Of a stretch of 64,000 nucleotides of DNA, positions 43,674 through 55,844 are shown piece after piece. Made by a program: the position numbers and the translations under genes. The stretch spans positions 3,905,863-3,969,862 of the forward strand of contig NC_079898.1 of assembly GCF_024868665.1 (NCBI RefSeq), read 5' to 3'. Position 1 is the first letter of the stretch. Every line of letters begins with the position of its first letter. The stretch comes from Triplophysa rosa (lineage: Eukaryota > Chordata > Actinopteri > Cypriniformes > Nemacheilidae). The notes under the pieces are model-generated. The model was not told the origin of the DNA. It ran no database searches and was given only the letters and a program-made list of their open reading frames with translations.

Positions 43674-45211
43674 GTAGGAGATTTCTCCACAACTGCACCA
43701 GCTTCCAGTATGGCACAGTGGGGTTACTTTATGTTCTGCTCTAGAAAGGCTATTTATTATTGCTGTGTGAGCACAGATAGAAAGAAAGGTTGAAGAGCCG
43801 ATCAACTGCAGTGGAAAAAAGTGTATAGTTATTCTTGGTATAGCTGCAAAAGTCTTCTCTCAAATCAAGCCCAGTGATCAAATACAAAACAACACAACGT
43901 GCAATAACAACTATTATTGGAGTATTAATAACAGTTATTGGAGTATTTTCACGCAAAACATGTGCTCATCACATTTGTTACAAACTTAAAAGCTGATTAT
44001 TTCAACCACAAGCCTTATTTCCTGAAAAAAGGGGTTATTTCTCTGTCAAAAACATCTATTGCATGTATCGCACAGTTTTTCACACACAGCTTGTCTTCAA
44101 AAAGTAAGCCTTGGAATATACTGCAGCACAAAAAGAACTGTGGAGGTTTTTCAAAAATTCAGCACACAGTTATTTCTTGATTAACTATTTATTGAGGTTT
44201 TAGTAGAGAAAACTTACCTGCATTTTTTTAAACACAATGAATGATTCGTTTTTGAAAATGTAAAAAGGTTTCTATGAAGGTTAGGTTTAGTAGTAGGGTG
44301 AGGGTTAGAGGATGTACAGTCTGTGCAGTATAAATGCTTTTAAGTCTGTGGAACAGCAGGCCCGACTCCAGACATGAGATGAAAGGTGGCTGAGGTAACT
44401 ATATATATATATATATATATATATTTGGCCCAGACTATAAATGAACTATTTAGCTTTTTGAATTATTCCTTTGTAACTTATGATTTGATGAAAACATAAA
44501 ATGAGCTATTCACTATAATATTCACAGCATTAACTCTCTGCTCCTTTTAAAGAATTCTGTCACAAACTCATCCATGTCCAGTTCATGTTATTGCTTTTTC
44601 ATGTACAAAAAAAAACTGTTTTTTCCTCTCGTGAAGCGTTATTCGGCGGAATGGTGTCAGAATAATTAGGCTAGGCTATTCATGTGTCATTTGCGGTTCG
44701 GGTGGGGCTCGGGAAATAATACGCGCGGGCGGAACGCTGATCCAGTAGCCGAGACTTTTGACTCACCTCGGCTGATGCGAAGCTGCTTTTACACGGTCCT
44801 GTGCTTATTTGTGTTCAAGCTCTGTCTGAAGAGATTTCTAATTGCAGCAAGCATTGTAGCCAATCGCGTGCAACTAATGGACAGCTATGACTCATTCTTA
44901 TCACAATTTAAATAAACGTTTTAGCTCATGCTCCTGCTTTTCTGTATTGAGCTTTATTTAGCCTTGATGACACAGCTAGCGGCTTTGACTGTGGTCAGGC
45001 CAGCCTCCACTTTCAAAAATGACGGTCAAGCCAGCCCCCACGGTGGTTTTCTGTGCGCGCATATATGACAGATTGCGGTAGGAGCGCGGGAGGACAAATT
45101 TCAAAATAAAAGCGGTTTCGCACGCTATCATTTGCTAGTGTTTTTCCGGTTGCAAGTTATGTTGCTAGTGCAATGAGAGACGACGTCAAAGGGTTGCTAT
45201 GCAGTTTCTAT
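43674..45211 (+). other. hcrtr2 intron 3, first part
   Basis: No coding exon was found. An (AT)n microsatellite occupies 44399-44424. A fragment with GGTTAGGTTTAGTAGTAGGG (about 44280) and G/C-rich repeat-like stretches at 44690-44770 and 44985-45110 are probably old TE pieces. Bases 45186-45211 are minisatellite sequence continued at 46693. Confidence 0.5.
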
Positions 45212-46687
45212 GGCTGCGTTTACATTTGGCATTATGCGATCTCGGTGATCCGAACAAGCGGATCGGATCTTCAGACAATCAGGACACAGCGCGATTACAC
45301 TTGTCATCAAGTGGCTTCCACATCTTGATAATGTGATCGGATCTCTATAGTTTCCCGCCCATTATTTTAATAAGCCTGCAATTTAAAAATAGCCCCGGTG
45401 CGGGGAGATTTCACACAACACGTATAACGGGGAGGATGAGCATGTTACAGATTTGATACGCAGCCATGTTGAACTCGAGGCAGCGGTGGAAAGTAAACCA
45501 TGGTTAAAACGATTAATGATCTTATGTGAAAGTATATAGAGGGCGTTTGTAAAATGACACAAGCTTTTGTACTTGAGCTGTGGCGGGTTTCAGTCGAGCG
45601 CGCAAGCCGAAGTTCCTATGATCAAAAGCGACCACTTACATCGTTCTCGTCAATTTGGGTTGGTTCGGCTGAAAGTGACAGCGCGTCGTTTCTTTGGTCT
45701 GCACCCTAAATATCGTGCTTACTGACATCAGCTATAAGCAACACTATGCAATCTTGTTTCTGTGTGTAAATGATATACACCATTCAGAGCTCCGTTTCAA
45801 GCTGCCCGTCTGCCGCTTAATCTGTCTTCCGGGGACGGTACTTTCGAGTCAGATCCGTGGGCGTGGCTTGTTGGTTTTGACTAAATCTTTGGTGTTTCAA
45901 GTCTTACGAAACCTTTACCCTAACCCACACCCTAACCCTAACCGTACTCTAACCATCTAAACTACATATGATTGTTAAAATTGATGAAAAAACACGTTAG
46001 GGTGATGACGTCAGACTCGAAACACCAAGGATTTAGTGAGAGCCGTACAAGACACAAGCGGCAGCAGCCCTCGGGGAACCGGAGAGTTGATTACGCCGTA
46101 TAGGCTACATAAACACACACACATAGGCCTATGTTAGAAACAAGCTGGTATAGTGTTGCCATTCATGTCTGTGACATGAAAATAAACAAATGATGCGTTT
46201 TAAAACACAGCTGGCGCTGTGTGCGCGAGTCAACGCCATTCATGGCAGTCACAAATACTGTGATGATACAGCTGAAGTGGTCAGGTAAAACATCTTGTGT
46301 GATTTGACATAAATCATCTGTAGGTTAAAGTATTCATGATAATTTCGTGAGAAAATGAACGACTGTGCAACGCTCTGGAGCAATAGTAAACTTTCTGGCT
46401 GCATTTGTCAGCTGCTCCGCAGTCTGCTTCGGACAGACGAGAGAATAATGATACCGGGCGAGGTTTTCTCTGAAATTGTCCCGGTAAATGTAGATAAACT
46501 GTCTGGATTGCGTTTACATTACACTGAGATCCGATCACAATGCGTCCCCGACTAGGCTACCTCTGGATCAGGACACGCTGATCGGATGACATTCCGATCA
46601 GTAGCGCGTTTACACTTGTCTTTTCAATGTGTATGTGGACAACATCCAGATACAGATTGCATGTTAATGCCAAATATAAACGCACCC
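45212..46687. mobile_element. Non-autonomous TIR element, copy 2, with telomere-like repeats
   Basis: A second copy of the element at 36414-37983, 1476 bp, with ends GGCTGCGTTTACATTTGGC and its inverse ending CGCACCC. It has only one copy of the 107-bp unit, followed by ACCCTAACC-type repeats at 45917-45945. It is inserted within a TTGCTATGCAGTTT minisatellite. Confidence 0.8.
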
Positions 46688-46692
46688 AATGA

Positions 46693-46890
46693 TGTTCTGG
46701 GTGATTTCTAGGCCATTGATAAGGTATTTTGGTGGTTGTAAGAGTGTTGCTATGTAGTTTCAAAGATTTTCTGTGTGATTGCTCGGCTGTTGTTAAGGCA
46801 TTCAGGTGGTTGTAAAAGTGTTGCTATGCAGTTTGTGTGGCATTCTCTGGGTGGTTGCTAGGCCGTTGCTAAGGCATTCTGGTGGTTGGT
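46693..46890. repeat. Minisatellite, about 75-80 bp unit
   Basis: Two and a half units built from TTCTGGGTGGTTGCTAGGCC, TTGCTAAGGCATT and GTGGTTGTAAAAGTGTTGCTATG words. The continuation of the array at 45186-45211 shows that the TIR element landed inside it. Confidence 0.8.
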
Positions 46891-46901
46891 TTTGGCCTAG
46901 T

Positions 46902-47058
46902 GGGGCAGTTGTGGCCTAGTGGTTAGAGAGTCAGACTCGTAACCAAAAAGTCATGGCTGCCCTCTGCTCCAGGTGTGTGTGTTCACGACTTGCAGTGCGT
47001 GTTCACCACTCACAGGATGGGTTGAATGCAGAGGTCACATTTCGGTTATGGGTGACCA
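46902..47058 (+). mobile_element. tRNA-derived SINE, head deleted for the B box
   Basis: Starts GGGGCAGTTGTGGCCTAGTGG, containing a good polymerase III A box (TGGCCTAGTGG, 46911-46921), then GTTAGAGAGTCAGACTCGTAAC. The expected GGTTCGAATCC B box is missing. The body (TGCTCCAGGTGTGTGTGTTC, GGATGGGTTGAATGCAGAGG, TATGGGTGACCATA) follows the standard cyprinid SINE layout. It abuts the satellite-ended element. Confidence 0.7.
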
Positions 47059-47099
47059 TAACTGACTATGAAATAACTAAAAATAACTGACAAATAGGT

Positions 47100-47412
47100 A
47101 ACTTTTAATACACAATAGCAGGACTGTCTGATGTGATGTTTTAAATACCCCCCAAATGTCCCATATAAGCAGTTTTTTATATATATGTTCAGACACATGT
47201 TTAAAGGAAACTACCTATTTCAAGAAAATAATTACACCTCAGAATCATAGTACACAATCTCAGATTGGCACTCAGACAATATCAGGACTGTCTGATGTGG
47301 TGTTTTTAAATAAAAGTCCCTTGAATGTCCTAAATACAGTGTGTTTTTATATGTTCAGATAGGTGTTAAAAGGAAACTACCTGTTTTGTGAAAGCGATTT
47401 CACCCCAGAATC
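47100..47412 (+). repeat. 167-bp satellite, left array, outer part
   Basis: The first two units, marked by AGGACTGTCTGATGTG near 47121 and 47284. The outermost unit is the most diverged. The array is cut at 47412 by the LTR element and resumes at 49446. Confidence 0.85.
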
Positions 47413-48039
47413 TGTCATGGTTCTGCCCCACCTTGTCTTGCTTCTCTTGACCTAGTGGCAGAACCATGATAGAACCTCTTGTTTTATGTGGAGAGTTAAG
47501 GAGGGGCTTCTGTCATGGTTCTGCCCCACCTTGTCTTGCTTCTCTTGACCTAGTGGCAGAACCATGATAGAACCTCTTGTTTTATGTGGAGAGTGACGTT
47601 TTGTCCCTGTTGGTCTTCCACTCTCCGGTGTGGCGTCTCTGTTCCCGCCCTTTCGTCTCCTCGTTATTGTTTGTTAATTAGTTCATGCCCCGCACCTGCT
47701 TCCTCTTGATTTGTCCCCTTTATAAGGTCCCTGTGTTTTCTGTCCTGTGCTGAATCATTGTACTCTGTCGTGTTTCGTGTGGGTGAGTTCTTGTCCTGTT
47801 AAGTGTAGCCTAGTCTTTTGTTGTATGTAATAGATGTTATTTCTAGTTTAGTGTAGTAAGTCCTTGTTTTTGTTATATGTCATGTTTACAGTTTATTTTA
47901 CCCCCACGTGGGTCTTTGTTTTGTATGTTTTGTTATTTATTAAAAGTCTAGTTTACCCCTTACCCTATCTGCACTTGGGTCCTCTGTCTGTGTATCCGTG
48001 TCTCTCATCCCCGATTCATGACAGAATGATTCAGTCCTT

Positions 48040-48412
48040 TTGGACCCAGCAGACAGAGGGGTCTCAGCGGGAGGGGTAGATGCCGCCGGACTCCCTTCCA
48101 GGGTTGAATCCGCCGGGCTCCAGTCCAGAGTCGGAACCGCCGGACTCCCTCCCAGGGTCGAGACTGCCGGAACCCCGTCCAGGATCGAGACCGCCGGGCT
48201 CCCTTCCAGGGTTGAGGTCGTCGGATTCCCCTCCAGGGTTGAGGCCGCCGGTGTCCTGTTCCCTCTGTAGATCCCTGCCGGCCTCCCAGCTGGTGCCCAG
48301 GCCTGTCGAGTCGACTGTTTGTGTGTGTTTGTCCTTGTTTGCTGCCCAGCTGCCAGAGAGTGCTGCCCAGCCGTCGGAGATGCTGCCCAGCTGCCAGAGA
48401 GTGCTGCCCAGC
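48040..48412 (+). CDS. Gag-like or degenerate N-terminal frame of the LTR element
   Basis: The frame opens at 48040 with MDPADRGVSAGG, comparable in position and first residues to the MDPVVALV start in the element at 32639. It then runs through a repeated AGLPSRVE-type 12-residue motif (36-bp DNA repeat around CTCCCTTCCAGGGTTGAG) and stops near 48270. No protein family is recognised. It may be a relic of gag. Confidence 0.3.
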
Positions 48413-48810
48413 CGGCGCCATGTCCTGTCCAGCCGGCCATCCAGCCGGCGCCATGTCCTGTCCAGCCGGCCATCCAGCCGGCGCCATGTCCTGTCCAGCC
48501 GGCCATCCAGCGGGCGCCATGTCCTGTCCAGCCGGCCATCCAGCCGGCACCATGTCCTGTCCAGGCGGCCATCCAGCTGGCGCCATGTACTGTCCAGCCG
48601 GCCTTCCAGCTGGCGCCATGTACTGTCCAGCCAGCCATCCAGCTGGCGCCATGTACTGTTCAGCCGGCCATCCAGCTGGTGCCATGTACTGTCCAGCCGG
48701 CCATCCAGCCGGCGCCATGTGTTGTCCAGCCGGCGCCATGTACTGTCCAGCCGGCCTTCCAGCCGGCGCCATGTGCTGTCCAGCCGGCCTTCGTGCCGGC
48801 ACCATGTCTT
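48413..48810. repeat. 33-bp minisatellite inside the LTR element, about 12 units
   Basis: Units follow CGGCGCCATGT, CCTGTCCAGC and CGGCCATCCAGC; one unit is shortened. Because 33 is a multiple of three and the unit lacks stops, several frames on both strands stay open for 180-300 codons. They give repeats such as RRHVLSSRPSS or PAPCPVQPAIQ. These are not evidence of real proteins. Confidence 0.92.
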
Positions 48811-49450
48811 TGTTTGGATTTTTTTTTCCCTATGTATCACGTTTTTGGTCGTGTTTTGTATAATGTTTTTTTGTCACAGTCTGTCTAGTCTTGTTTGTTC
48901 CTTGAGGAGCATCAGGATGCTGCTCCTTAAGGAGGGGCTTCTGTCATGGTTCTGCCCCACCTTGTCTTGCTCCTCTTGACCTAGTGGCAGAACCATGATA
49001 GAACCTCTTGTTTTATGTGGCGAGTGACGTTTTGTCCCTGTTGGTCTTCCACTCTCCGGTGTGGCGTCTCTGTTCCTGCCCTTTCGTCTCCTCGTTATTG
49101 TTTGTTAATTAGTTTATGCCCCGCACCTGCTTCCTCTTGATTTGTCCCCTTTATAAGGTCCCTGTGTTTTCTGTCCTGTGCTGAATCATTGTACTCTATC
49201 CTGTTTCGTGTGGGTGAGTTTTTGTCCTATTAAGTGTAGCCTAGTCTTTTGTTGTATGTAATAGATGTTATTTCTAGTTTAGTGTAGTAAGTCCTTGTTA
49301 TTGTTATATGTCATGTTTACAGTTTATTTTACCCCCACGTAGGTCTTTGTTTTGTTATTTATTAAAAGTCTAGTTTACCCCTTACCCTATCTGCACTTGG
49401 GTCCTCTGTCTGTGTATCCGTGTCTTTCATCCCCGATTCATGACAGAATC

Positions 49451-50045
49451 ATAGTAGACCATCTCAGATTGTCGATCATACCATATCAGCACTGTCTGAT
49501 GTGGTGTTTTTTAATAAAAGTCCCCTGAATATCCTATATACGCTGTTTTTCAATATGTTCAGATAGGTGTTAAAAGGAAACTACCTGTTTTGTGAAAATG
49601 ATTTCGCCTCAGAATCATAGTATACCATCTCAGATTGTCCATCATACAATATCAGGACTGTCTGATGTGGTGTTTTTAAATAAAAGTCCCCTGAATATCC
49701 TATATACACTGTTTTTTCAATATGTTCAGATAGGTGTTAAAAGGAAATTACCTGTTTTGTGAAAATGATTTCACATCAGAATCATAGTATACCATCTCAG
49801 ATTGTCCATCATACAATATCAGGACTGTCTGATGTGGTGTTTTTAAATAAAAGTCCCCTGAATATCCTAAATACAGTGTTTTTTTATATGTTCAGGTAGG
49901 TGTTAAAAGGAAACTACCTGTGTTGTGAAAATTATTTCACCTCATAATCATAGTACACCAACTTAGATTGTCCATCATACAATACCAGGACTGTCTGATG
50001 TGGTGTTTTTTAATAAAAGTCCCCTGAATATCCTAAATACAGCAT
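49451..50045 (+). repeat. 167-bp satellite, left array, inner part
   Basis: Four phase markers (ACTGTCTGATGTGG) at about 49490, 49656, 49822 and 49989 give a 166-167 bp period. Units contain CTCAGATTGTCCATCATAC and AAAAGGAAACTACCTGTTTTG. The array ends at about 50045 by merging into unique sequence. Confidence 0.9.
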
Positions 50046-50187
50046 TTATTTTTATGATTGGGAATCCCAAAAGCAGTACACACTTGACCCCAGAAGCCTT
50101 CTTTGTTTGAGTGATTATCATCAAATACTTTCTCCACAGTCTCATCAATTGAAATTTGTTTGGTTTTGTTCTATTAAAAAATCATGA
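50046..50187 (-). other. Coding-like stretch, possible exon or gene remnant
   Basis: On the minus strand an acceptor-like TTTTTTAATAG (about 50177-50187) precedes an open stretch. Its translation contains SIDETVEKVFDDN followed by GFWGQVCTAFGIPN, and it runs into the satellite at about 50050. Composition is protein-like, unlike the flanking AT-rich DNA. A further minus frame at 50700-50807 (MSCIRRKPSQIYDELN) could be an upstream exon. I recognise no family. It could be a relic of the protein that once moved the large element. Confidence 0.3.
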
Positions 50188-51946
50188 GAAACAATCAAGT
50201 TACCATTTTCGTATTACAAATAAGTAAAAGACAATTGAGGGATAATAACTATTGATTTACTCACCCCAAATAGCCTGAAAGAGTGTATTCTGTACAAAAT
50301 AATAAATGGGAAGATATTACAATAAGAACAAAAAAAACATACTTTATATACTCATCAACCATATTACAGAACAATTAAATTGTTATCCTAAATAAACTTT
50401 TACTATTGTTTGACAGGGTTGTAGTTAAATTCTGCAGGGCATTATTGGCCCTCCGTGGTCAAATATGAAGGACCCTAGTTTACATCATATTTAATTAATA
50501 AAAAATATGCATTTAAGCATGTGCCTTTACCAAAATCTACTTAAAAAATACTCCAACAATAAATATCTTTATCAGTATGTCTGTTCTCTGTGACTACGTA
50601 ACTGCGCAAAAGAAAACTACAACTTACGAAAAACAAGTAATCGAAGCAAAGAAGAGCAAAACATTGCAAAATTATTATAAAACAGCAGTACGTCTGTCTA
50701 AATTTCTCAGATAAAACCTCAGTAAAACTTATATGCGTATTTAATTCGTCATAAATTTGGCTAGGTTTACGTCTTATGCAGGACATTATTACAATAATGA
50801 CAAGCAAACATAATGTAATGCTATCATTTGAGTTATTAATAAATAAATAAAAACAAAAAAAAAGTTTTCTTAATCAAACGACGTGGTAAATTGTACAAGC
50901 TACTTAAGCCCTACTGAGGTGCCTGGTCGGAAATTGTAATGCATGTTCCTACTGTAACTTATATTGACTCGTAGAGAATTTTAGTTTACAGAGAATTTTA
51001 GTAATGCTAATATTTGTGCGCAATTGTCTGTTACCAGTGTCGTAAATAATATCGCTGTATAAGCTTTCCCGTGGGGCACACAAATTTGTTCACTAAGCTT
51101 ATGGAACAGAAACGATGGAATGAATGTATAAACTTCATTTGGAAACTCTTCTGCAGGCAGGGGATGGGCGGGGCTGTGTGTACCGAGCCGAAAACAGAAC
51201 TTACAGACTAACAGGCCAGTGGGGGTTCGGGTGGTTCGAACGACATTCCCCTCACTGTCAAATGTCTTTTCTGAATTTTTGTACCGAAAATGTGTCCTTT
51301 TAAATAACTGCCAATAATTAGGATCATGGGCATCGGAAGCACGAAGAATATGAGTGCAAAAACGACACTACTTAAGTGGCACAGTAAGACGTGTGACATG
51401 TTAGTTTTGACGCTATCAATCGTTCGAATCCACCTTTCGCCAAACTAACTGCTACATTTTCAGATATCATATCGTACAGGCATTTATTTTTCAACGTTTT
51501 TATTTTGTGCATGTTTTACGACGCATGATCTCACAGCATGCCATTGTCAACTTTAGTCATATAAAATAATTTCCCCCCAAATAAATTGTTCACAGTGGAA
51601 ATGTCGAGTGGCTATTTTAACAGAGACCAGTGAGAAAGAGCTGTGCAAGTTAACCTGACTCCACAACTTCAAGAATTTTTCTATCGACAGACAGTTCGTT
51701 ACAGCGCTCGTCTCCCATTCCGGACAGATTCTGCTTCGAGATCCGCTCGGAGCAATTATCATTTTGAAAAACCACTAGCCACAGTATCAAGTCCTATTTA
51801 TAACATAATAAGTTTATAATTTATCAATTTATTATTTATTATATTTATTAAAGTTGAATGATTTATAGTTTTACAGACCTCACTAATTTTCAAACCCTGT
51901 CTACGACCATGAAACGGCTAACCTTAGGTAATACTAGAGTCATGTG
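50188..51946 (-). other. Interior of the large element, unrecognised
   Basis: Mostly AT-rich. A minus frame at 51208-51399 (63 aa) has a hydrophobic N-terminal segment (VVFALIFFVLPMPMILIIG) that would span a membrane, then a basic stretch. A second at 51553-51762 shows no motif. Neither can be called a gene with confidence. Confidence 0.3.
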
Positions 51947-54185
51947 CAGGGCCGGATTTAGGAGGATGGGGGCCCCTGGGCTTGAGTTGTTTTCGGGGCC
52001 CCCGTACTATTTAAAATCATATGGTTGTTAGCATTAGTAAATGTTTTGACCAACAATGACACTTGTTCATAGGTTTACACTAATGTTAACAAATGCAACG
52101 GTGTAAAGTGTTAAAAATATATTAGTATTCTATTGCAATTCCATCAGTAAAGCATATGACAGATGTATGAGTTTGAAATATACATTAAAATTGTATTCAT
52201 ATAATGAGATGAAACGTCTTATTATGGCTTAAATAGTTTCATAATAATGAGATTGGTCCATAGTTTTGTAAAGTCTAGTTAACTGAGGTTGTGCAGGGCA
52301 AATATGGCACCCCTCTGTTATAAATCGTTTTAAATCTTTTAATTACTTTATGACTAACATAACATCATTTTAATGTCAAATTCTTAAATGTAAATCTAAG
52401 AGACTGTTTAATGCAGCTCACAGGCCATGAATCCATGAATGGTATATCTGCAAGGTATCATCTTAATTTAGCATTTACATTTTGCCAGATATCTCAACTT
52501 CAGAAATGAAATAACTATCTAAACGCAGTTTGAAAAAGCACGAGCAGTTTGTCCCTTCACGCGTCCCGTAGTTCGGTTGTTTTTACTTTGTTTATTAGTT
52601 AGCAGAATGTTTTCATTTTTTATTTACATGGATGGATTTAACAGTGTTTGCATATTATTTACAAGAACAGTTTATGGTCACAGAACGGGAAATATTAGAA
52701 ATAAACTCTATATTACCAGTTTTTATTCAGAGATGTCTGCAGAACACAACACTTTTCATAACACGTTTTTTGTAAAAGCAAAGAAAGTGTAACAACAACA
52801 ACAGCTAGTAGACTCTACTGCATCTACCTGTGGATGAACCGATCTGTCGTGTTCAGTGAGCGGACACAGACTGTGAGGAGCGAGCGTCAAACGGATAACG
52901 CGGAGTGGAATCATATAGCGGTGTATTCAGAGACAGTTTTTCGCTGGGATGTGAATCCTCTCTACTCTACTTCGTCTACCAAAGGGCGCCAGCCTGTGAG
53001 GGCAAATGGGCAGCGGCTCAAGCCACAGAGCCACCCAGTGAACGCGTTCCGGCTCCCGTCGGTCCGCGAGTTTCAAAGGAGAAATAACTGAAATAAAACC
53101 GGAGGGCTGGCGGGAGATGGGTGTGAAAAACGGGAGTGTTGACAGGTATGCTCTGGATTCTCTGCCTAAAGATCAAGGTGTGGTGCCATGGGTGTAAAGA
53201 ATCATTATTTTCTAAATGCTGTTCTTTCGCGTTCTTGTCTCTCAGTTTTTGGTTTTCTTTAAGCGCGGCACTGCGATTGCGCTTGTCAGCCATTAGAACA
53301 AGCGTCTTAACGAGCATGAGCAGACAGGTTTCAACTGAGGAAAACATGATGGATAGAATCCACAAATAACCAATCAGGAAACGCCAACATGACTGACGGA
53401 ACGTTTAGCCAATTAAACGACATCATTCCTTACATAAGGCAGTGCTATTGAACCTTCGTAGGCCAATGCACAAAGTTTAAATGAAAATAACGATTCCAAA
53501 GTTTAAGAATGTACGATTCCAGAGTGAAAAACAGGGCAAGAAAAATCATCATTGACTCCACACACCCAGCACACAAACTCTTTGATCTGCTGCCCTCTGG
53601 CCGGCGCTTAGAGCACCAAACACCAGGACTTCCAGACACAGAAGCAGCTTCTTCCCCCAGGCAATCTCCCTCCTAAACAGATAACTGCTCCTTAAGAGCA
53701 ATATTCCACTTCCACTACTCCTATAGTGTGCACTATAGTGCCTTATTATATCTACATCTTATGTATACATGTATATAACACTACCTCTACTTACTACAAT
53801 TATCCATTTGCACAAGTGTACATACAATCTGTTAATATGTATATTCTACTATATACTACCCTGTACAATGTCTCTTATATGTTATTATCCCCCATTTTCT
53901 GTAAATAGTCTTTATTTTATATATGCACAATTTAGAATCTTTTAGACTGTAAATCGTATTATATTGTATTGTCATTGTGTTGAATGTCTGTACTAGAAGC
54001 TTCCAACACCAAAGAAAATTCCTTGTGTGTGCAAGCACACTTGGCAATAAAGCTCTTCTGATTCTGATTCTGAAAATGATTGGCATATAACTAAACAAAT
54101 CAAATGAACGAGAGCAGGCGGGGCCCCTGAAGGGCGGGGCCCCTGGGCTGGTGCCCAGTCAAGGCCAATGGTAAGTCCGGCCTTG
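51947..54185. mobile_element. hAT-like element, TSD GTCATGTG
   Basis: A 2239-bp segment with ends CAGGGCCGGATTTA and TAAGTCCGGCCTTG, flanked by the exact 8-bp duplication GTCATGTG (51939-51946 and 54186-54193). GGGGCCCCTGGGCT-type words recur near both ends. No transposase frame survives: small frames at 52577-53370 lack hAT motifs. A LINE 3' fragment is nested near the right end. Confidence 0.85.
53500..54078 (+). mobile_element. L2-like LINE 3' fragment
   Basis: The frame shows IIIDSTHPAHKLFDLLPSGRRLEHQTPG, the C-terminal end of L2/CR1-type reverse transcriptase ORFs. A 3' UTR follows, ending TTGGCAATAAAGCTCTTCTG and a (GATTCT)n-type tail. Severely 5'-truncated. A second copy of this tail, inverted, is at 62307-62340. 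Confidence 0.75.
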
Positions 54186-54193
54186 GTCATGTG

Positions 54194-55844
54194 TTATACT
54201 AGAATTCATGTGTTAAAACTGCCCAAGTTAACTACATGTTAGTGAATGTTTGTACGTTAATGTATTAATTAACACCTCAAAGTAAAACTTACCAATTAAC
54301 AATTGGACAATTAATAAAGAACATGGAGTTCTTCTGAGTATTTGTAATGAGCAGCTGGATTTGTAGTGGTCCTCTGATTACACATTTTATCGTTTGTATG
54401 GAGAGTGGGGCATTCACATAAACAGTGTTAGAGTTAGAGCTTATAAGTATTTCATAAAAATCATAATAATAAATGTGGGGGAAACGACAAAAATGAAAAA
54501 GAACCACCCCTTCCACAAGGCCGGCTACGGCCCTGAACTTAAATGTTAGTTGTGTCTTAATCGAAAACAACTTGCACTGACATCTCTTACAATATATCAG
54601 TGTGATTGTTTTGTTTCAAGGTTTTATCATCAGCAAAATACGTTAAGTATCATAAGTAACAGACACAAAACTGGTTTATACACAAATAAGGATACTGTCT
54701 GTGTTGATGTTTTGTGATTAAAATTCCTGCTGTGTTATGTGCGTTGCATTTTACAACTTTATGTTTTTTAAGTTGTACTTAAATAACTTCATTTCACAAT
54801 TATTACATTTGGAGATAGTTTTACTGGACAGAAGAGAAAACTAAAAAACATAAATGGTAAAAAAAAAAGGTTATGAGATGTGTAAAGATTTAATAGGTGA
54901 AAGGTAAAATATTTTAAGATTTATATAAGATTATTTATCAAAACATTGAATAGGGTCATTCAGCTGTCTTTCTTTTAGACAGATTACAAAAAAAAAAGTT
55001 ACAGAAAACTCCTCTTCACTTTAGTCAACAAGAAAAAACATATTCCTATAATGCTAAGAAACGATGGTTGATAGGTGAAAAAAGCAGTGGATGCAGCATA
55101 TAAGGCAATAAGCATCATGGGAAATGACTGAAGAATTTTGATGGTTTAATCTACACACCTCTTTAATTTATACAATTATTGCATATATTGCAAATATATG
55201 CATACAAAGAGTCATACATGAGACCAATTAAAGAAAAAAACAATCACACATTTTTCCTAAACATAAAAACATCCAAATTATGTGTTATTAGTAACTCCCT
55301 GAAATAAAAATGAAAAATAACTATTCGTGATCACTATTGTGATCAATGGGCTTTAATGTGTAAATCAGAAACATTTCTAAAACATAGTAATAAGATGTAC
55401 ATTCACATAGCCAGGGAAAGCCGTTATATTCTCATACTCAAGAGCAAAGAGTCAATGCCTAAACTGAGAACAAAAACAAGTGACAGATGCTAAAAAATTT
55501 TAGCATCTCATAGACATAAATCATATACACAGATCAGAATAATTACTGGACAGTAAAATAATTAGATCTTTGTCAAATCGAAGTCATTATTTTTAAATAA
55601 TTTATATGTATAAGCACCACACAAAAGGATAAAATTGAAGTGAGGTGGAGTTGAGGAATCCATCCCCTCAACAATGAAAAAAAACACATTAAATGAAATT
55701 ATGGAATTATTTTCTTGGAACATGAAGTTTCCCTTTAACAACTGAAAATGTAGAAGATAGCATGTATGAGACATTTTGAAGGCATTTAAATATAAAACCA
55801 CATCATACAGTCCTGAAAATTAATGAGATGGTGTACTATGATTC
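54194..55844. other. Interior of the large element, right side, AT-rich
   Basis: No motif-bearing frame on either strand. A minus frame at 55562-55801 is low complexity. A partial first satellite unit starts near 55800. Confidence 0.4.

Larger units (their letters stand above)
47413..49445 (+). mobile_element. Non-autonomous LTR element with LTR-fragment duplication, TSD GAATC
   Basis: Layout: an 83-bp LTR start (47413-47495), a polypurine tract TTAAGGAGGGGCTTC (47496-47510), a full LTR (47511-48023, 513 bp), the interior (48024-48941) ending in the same polypurine tract, and a full LTR (48942-49445, 504 bp). The 5-bp duplication GAATC flanks the whole (47408-47412 and 49446-49450). The interior begins GAATGATTCA and has only minisatellite-derived frames. 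No RT, protease or integrase. The two full LTRs are almost identical, so insertion is recent. Confidence 0.88.

Noticed and set aside
46902..46960. A functional tRNA gene
   Set aside because: A good A box is present, but the B box and acceptor-stem pairing are missing and a SINE body follows.
48079..48979. Long overlapping proteins of 180-300 aa on both strands
   Set aside because: They are open only because of a 33-bp stop-free repeat inside an LTR element. No frame shows a known domain.
51208..51399. A GPCR transmembrane exon on the minus strand
   Set aside because: A single hydrophobic segment followed by a stop, with no class A motif and no supporting neighbouring exon.
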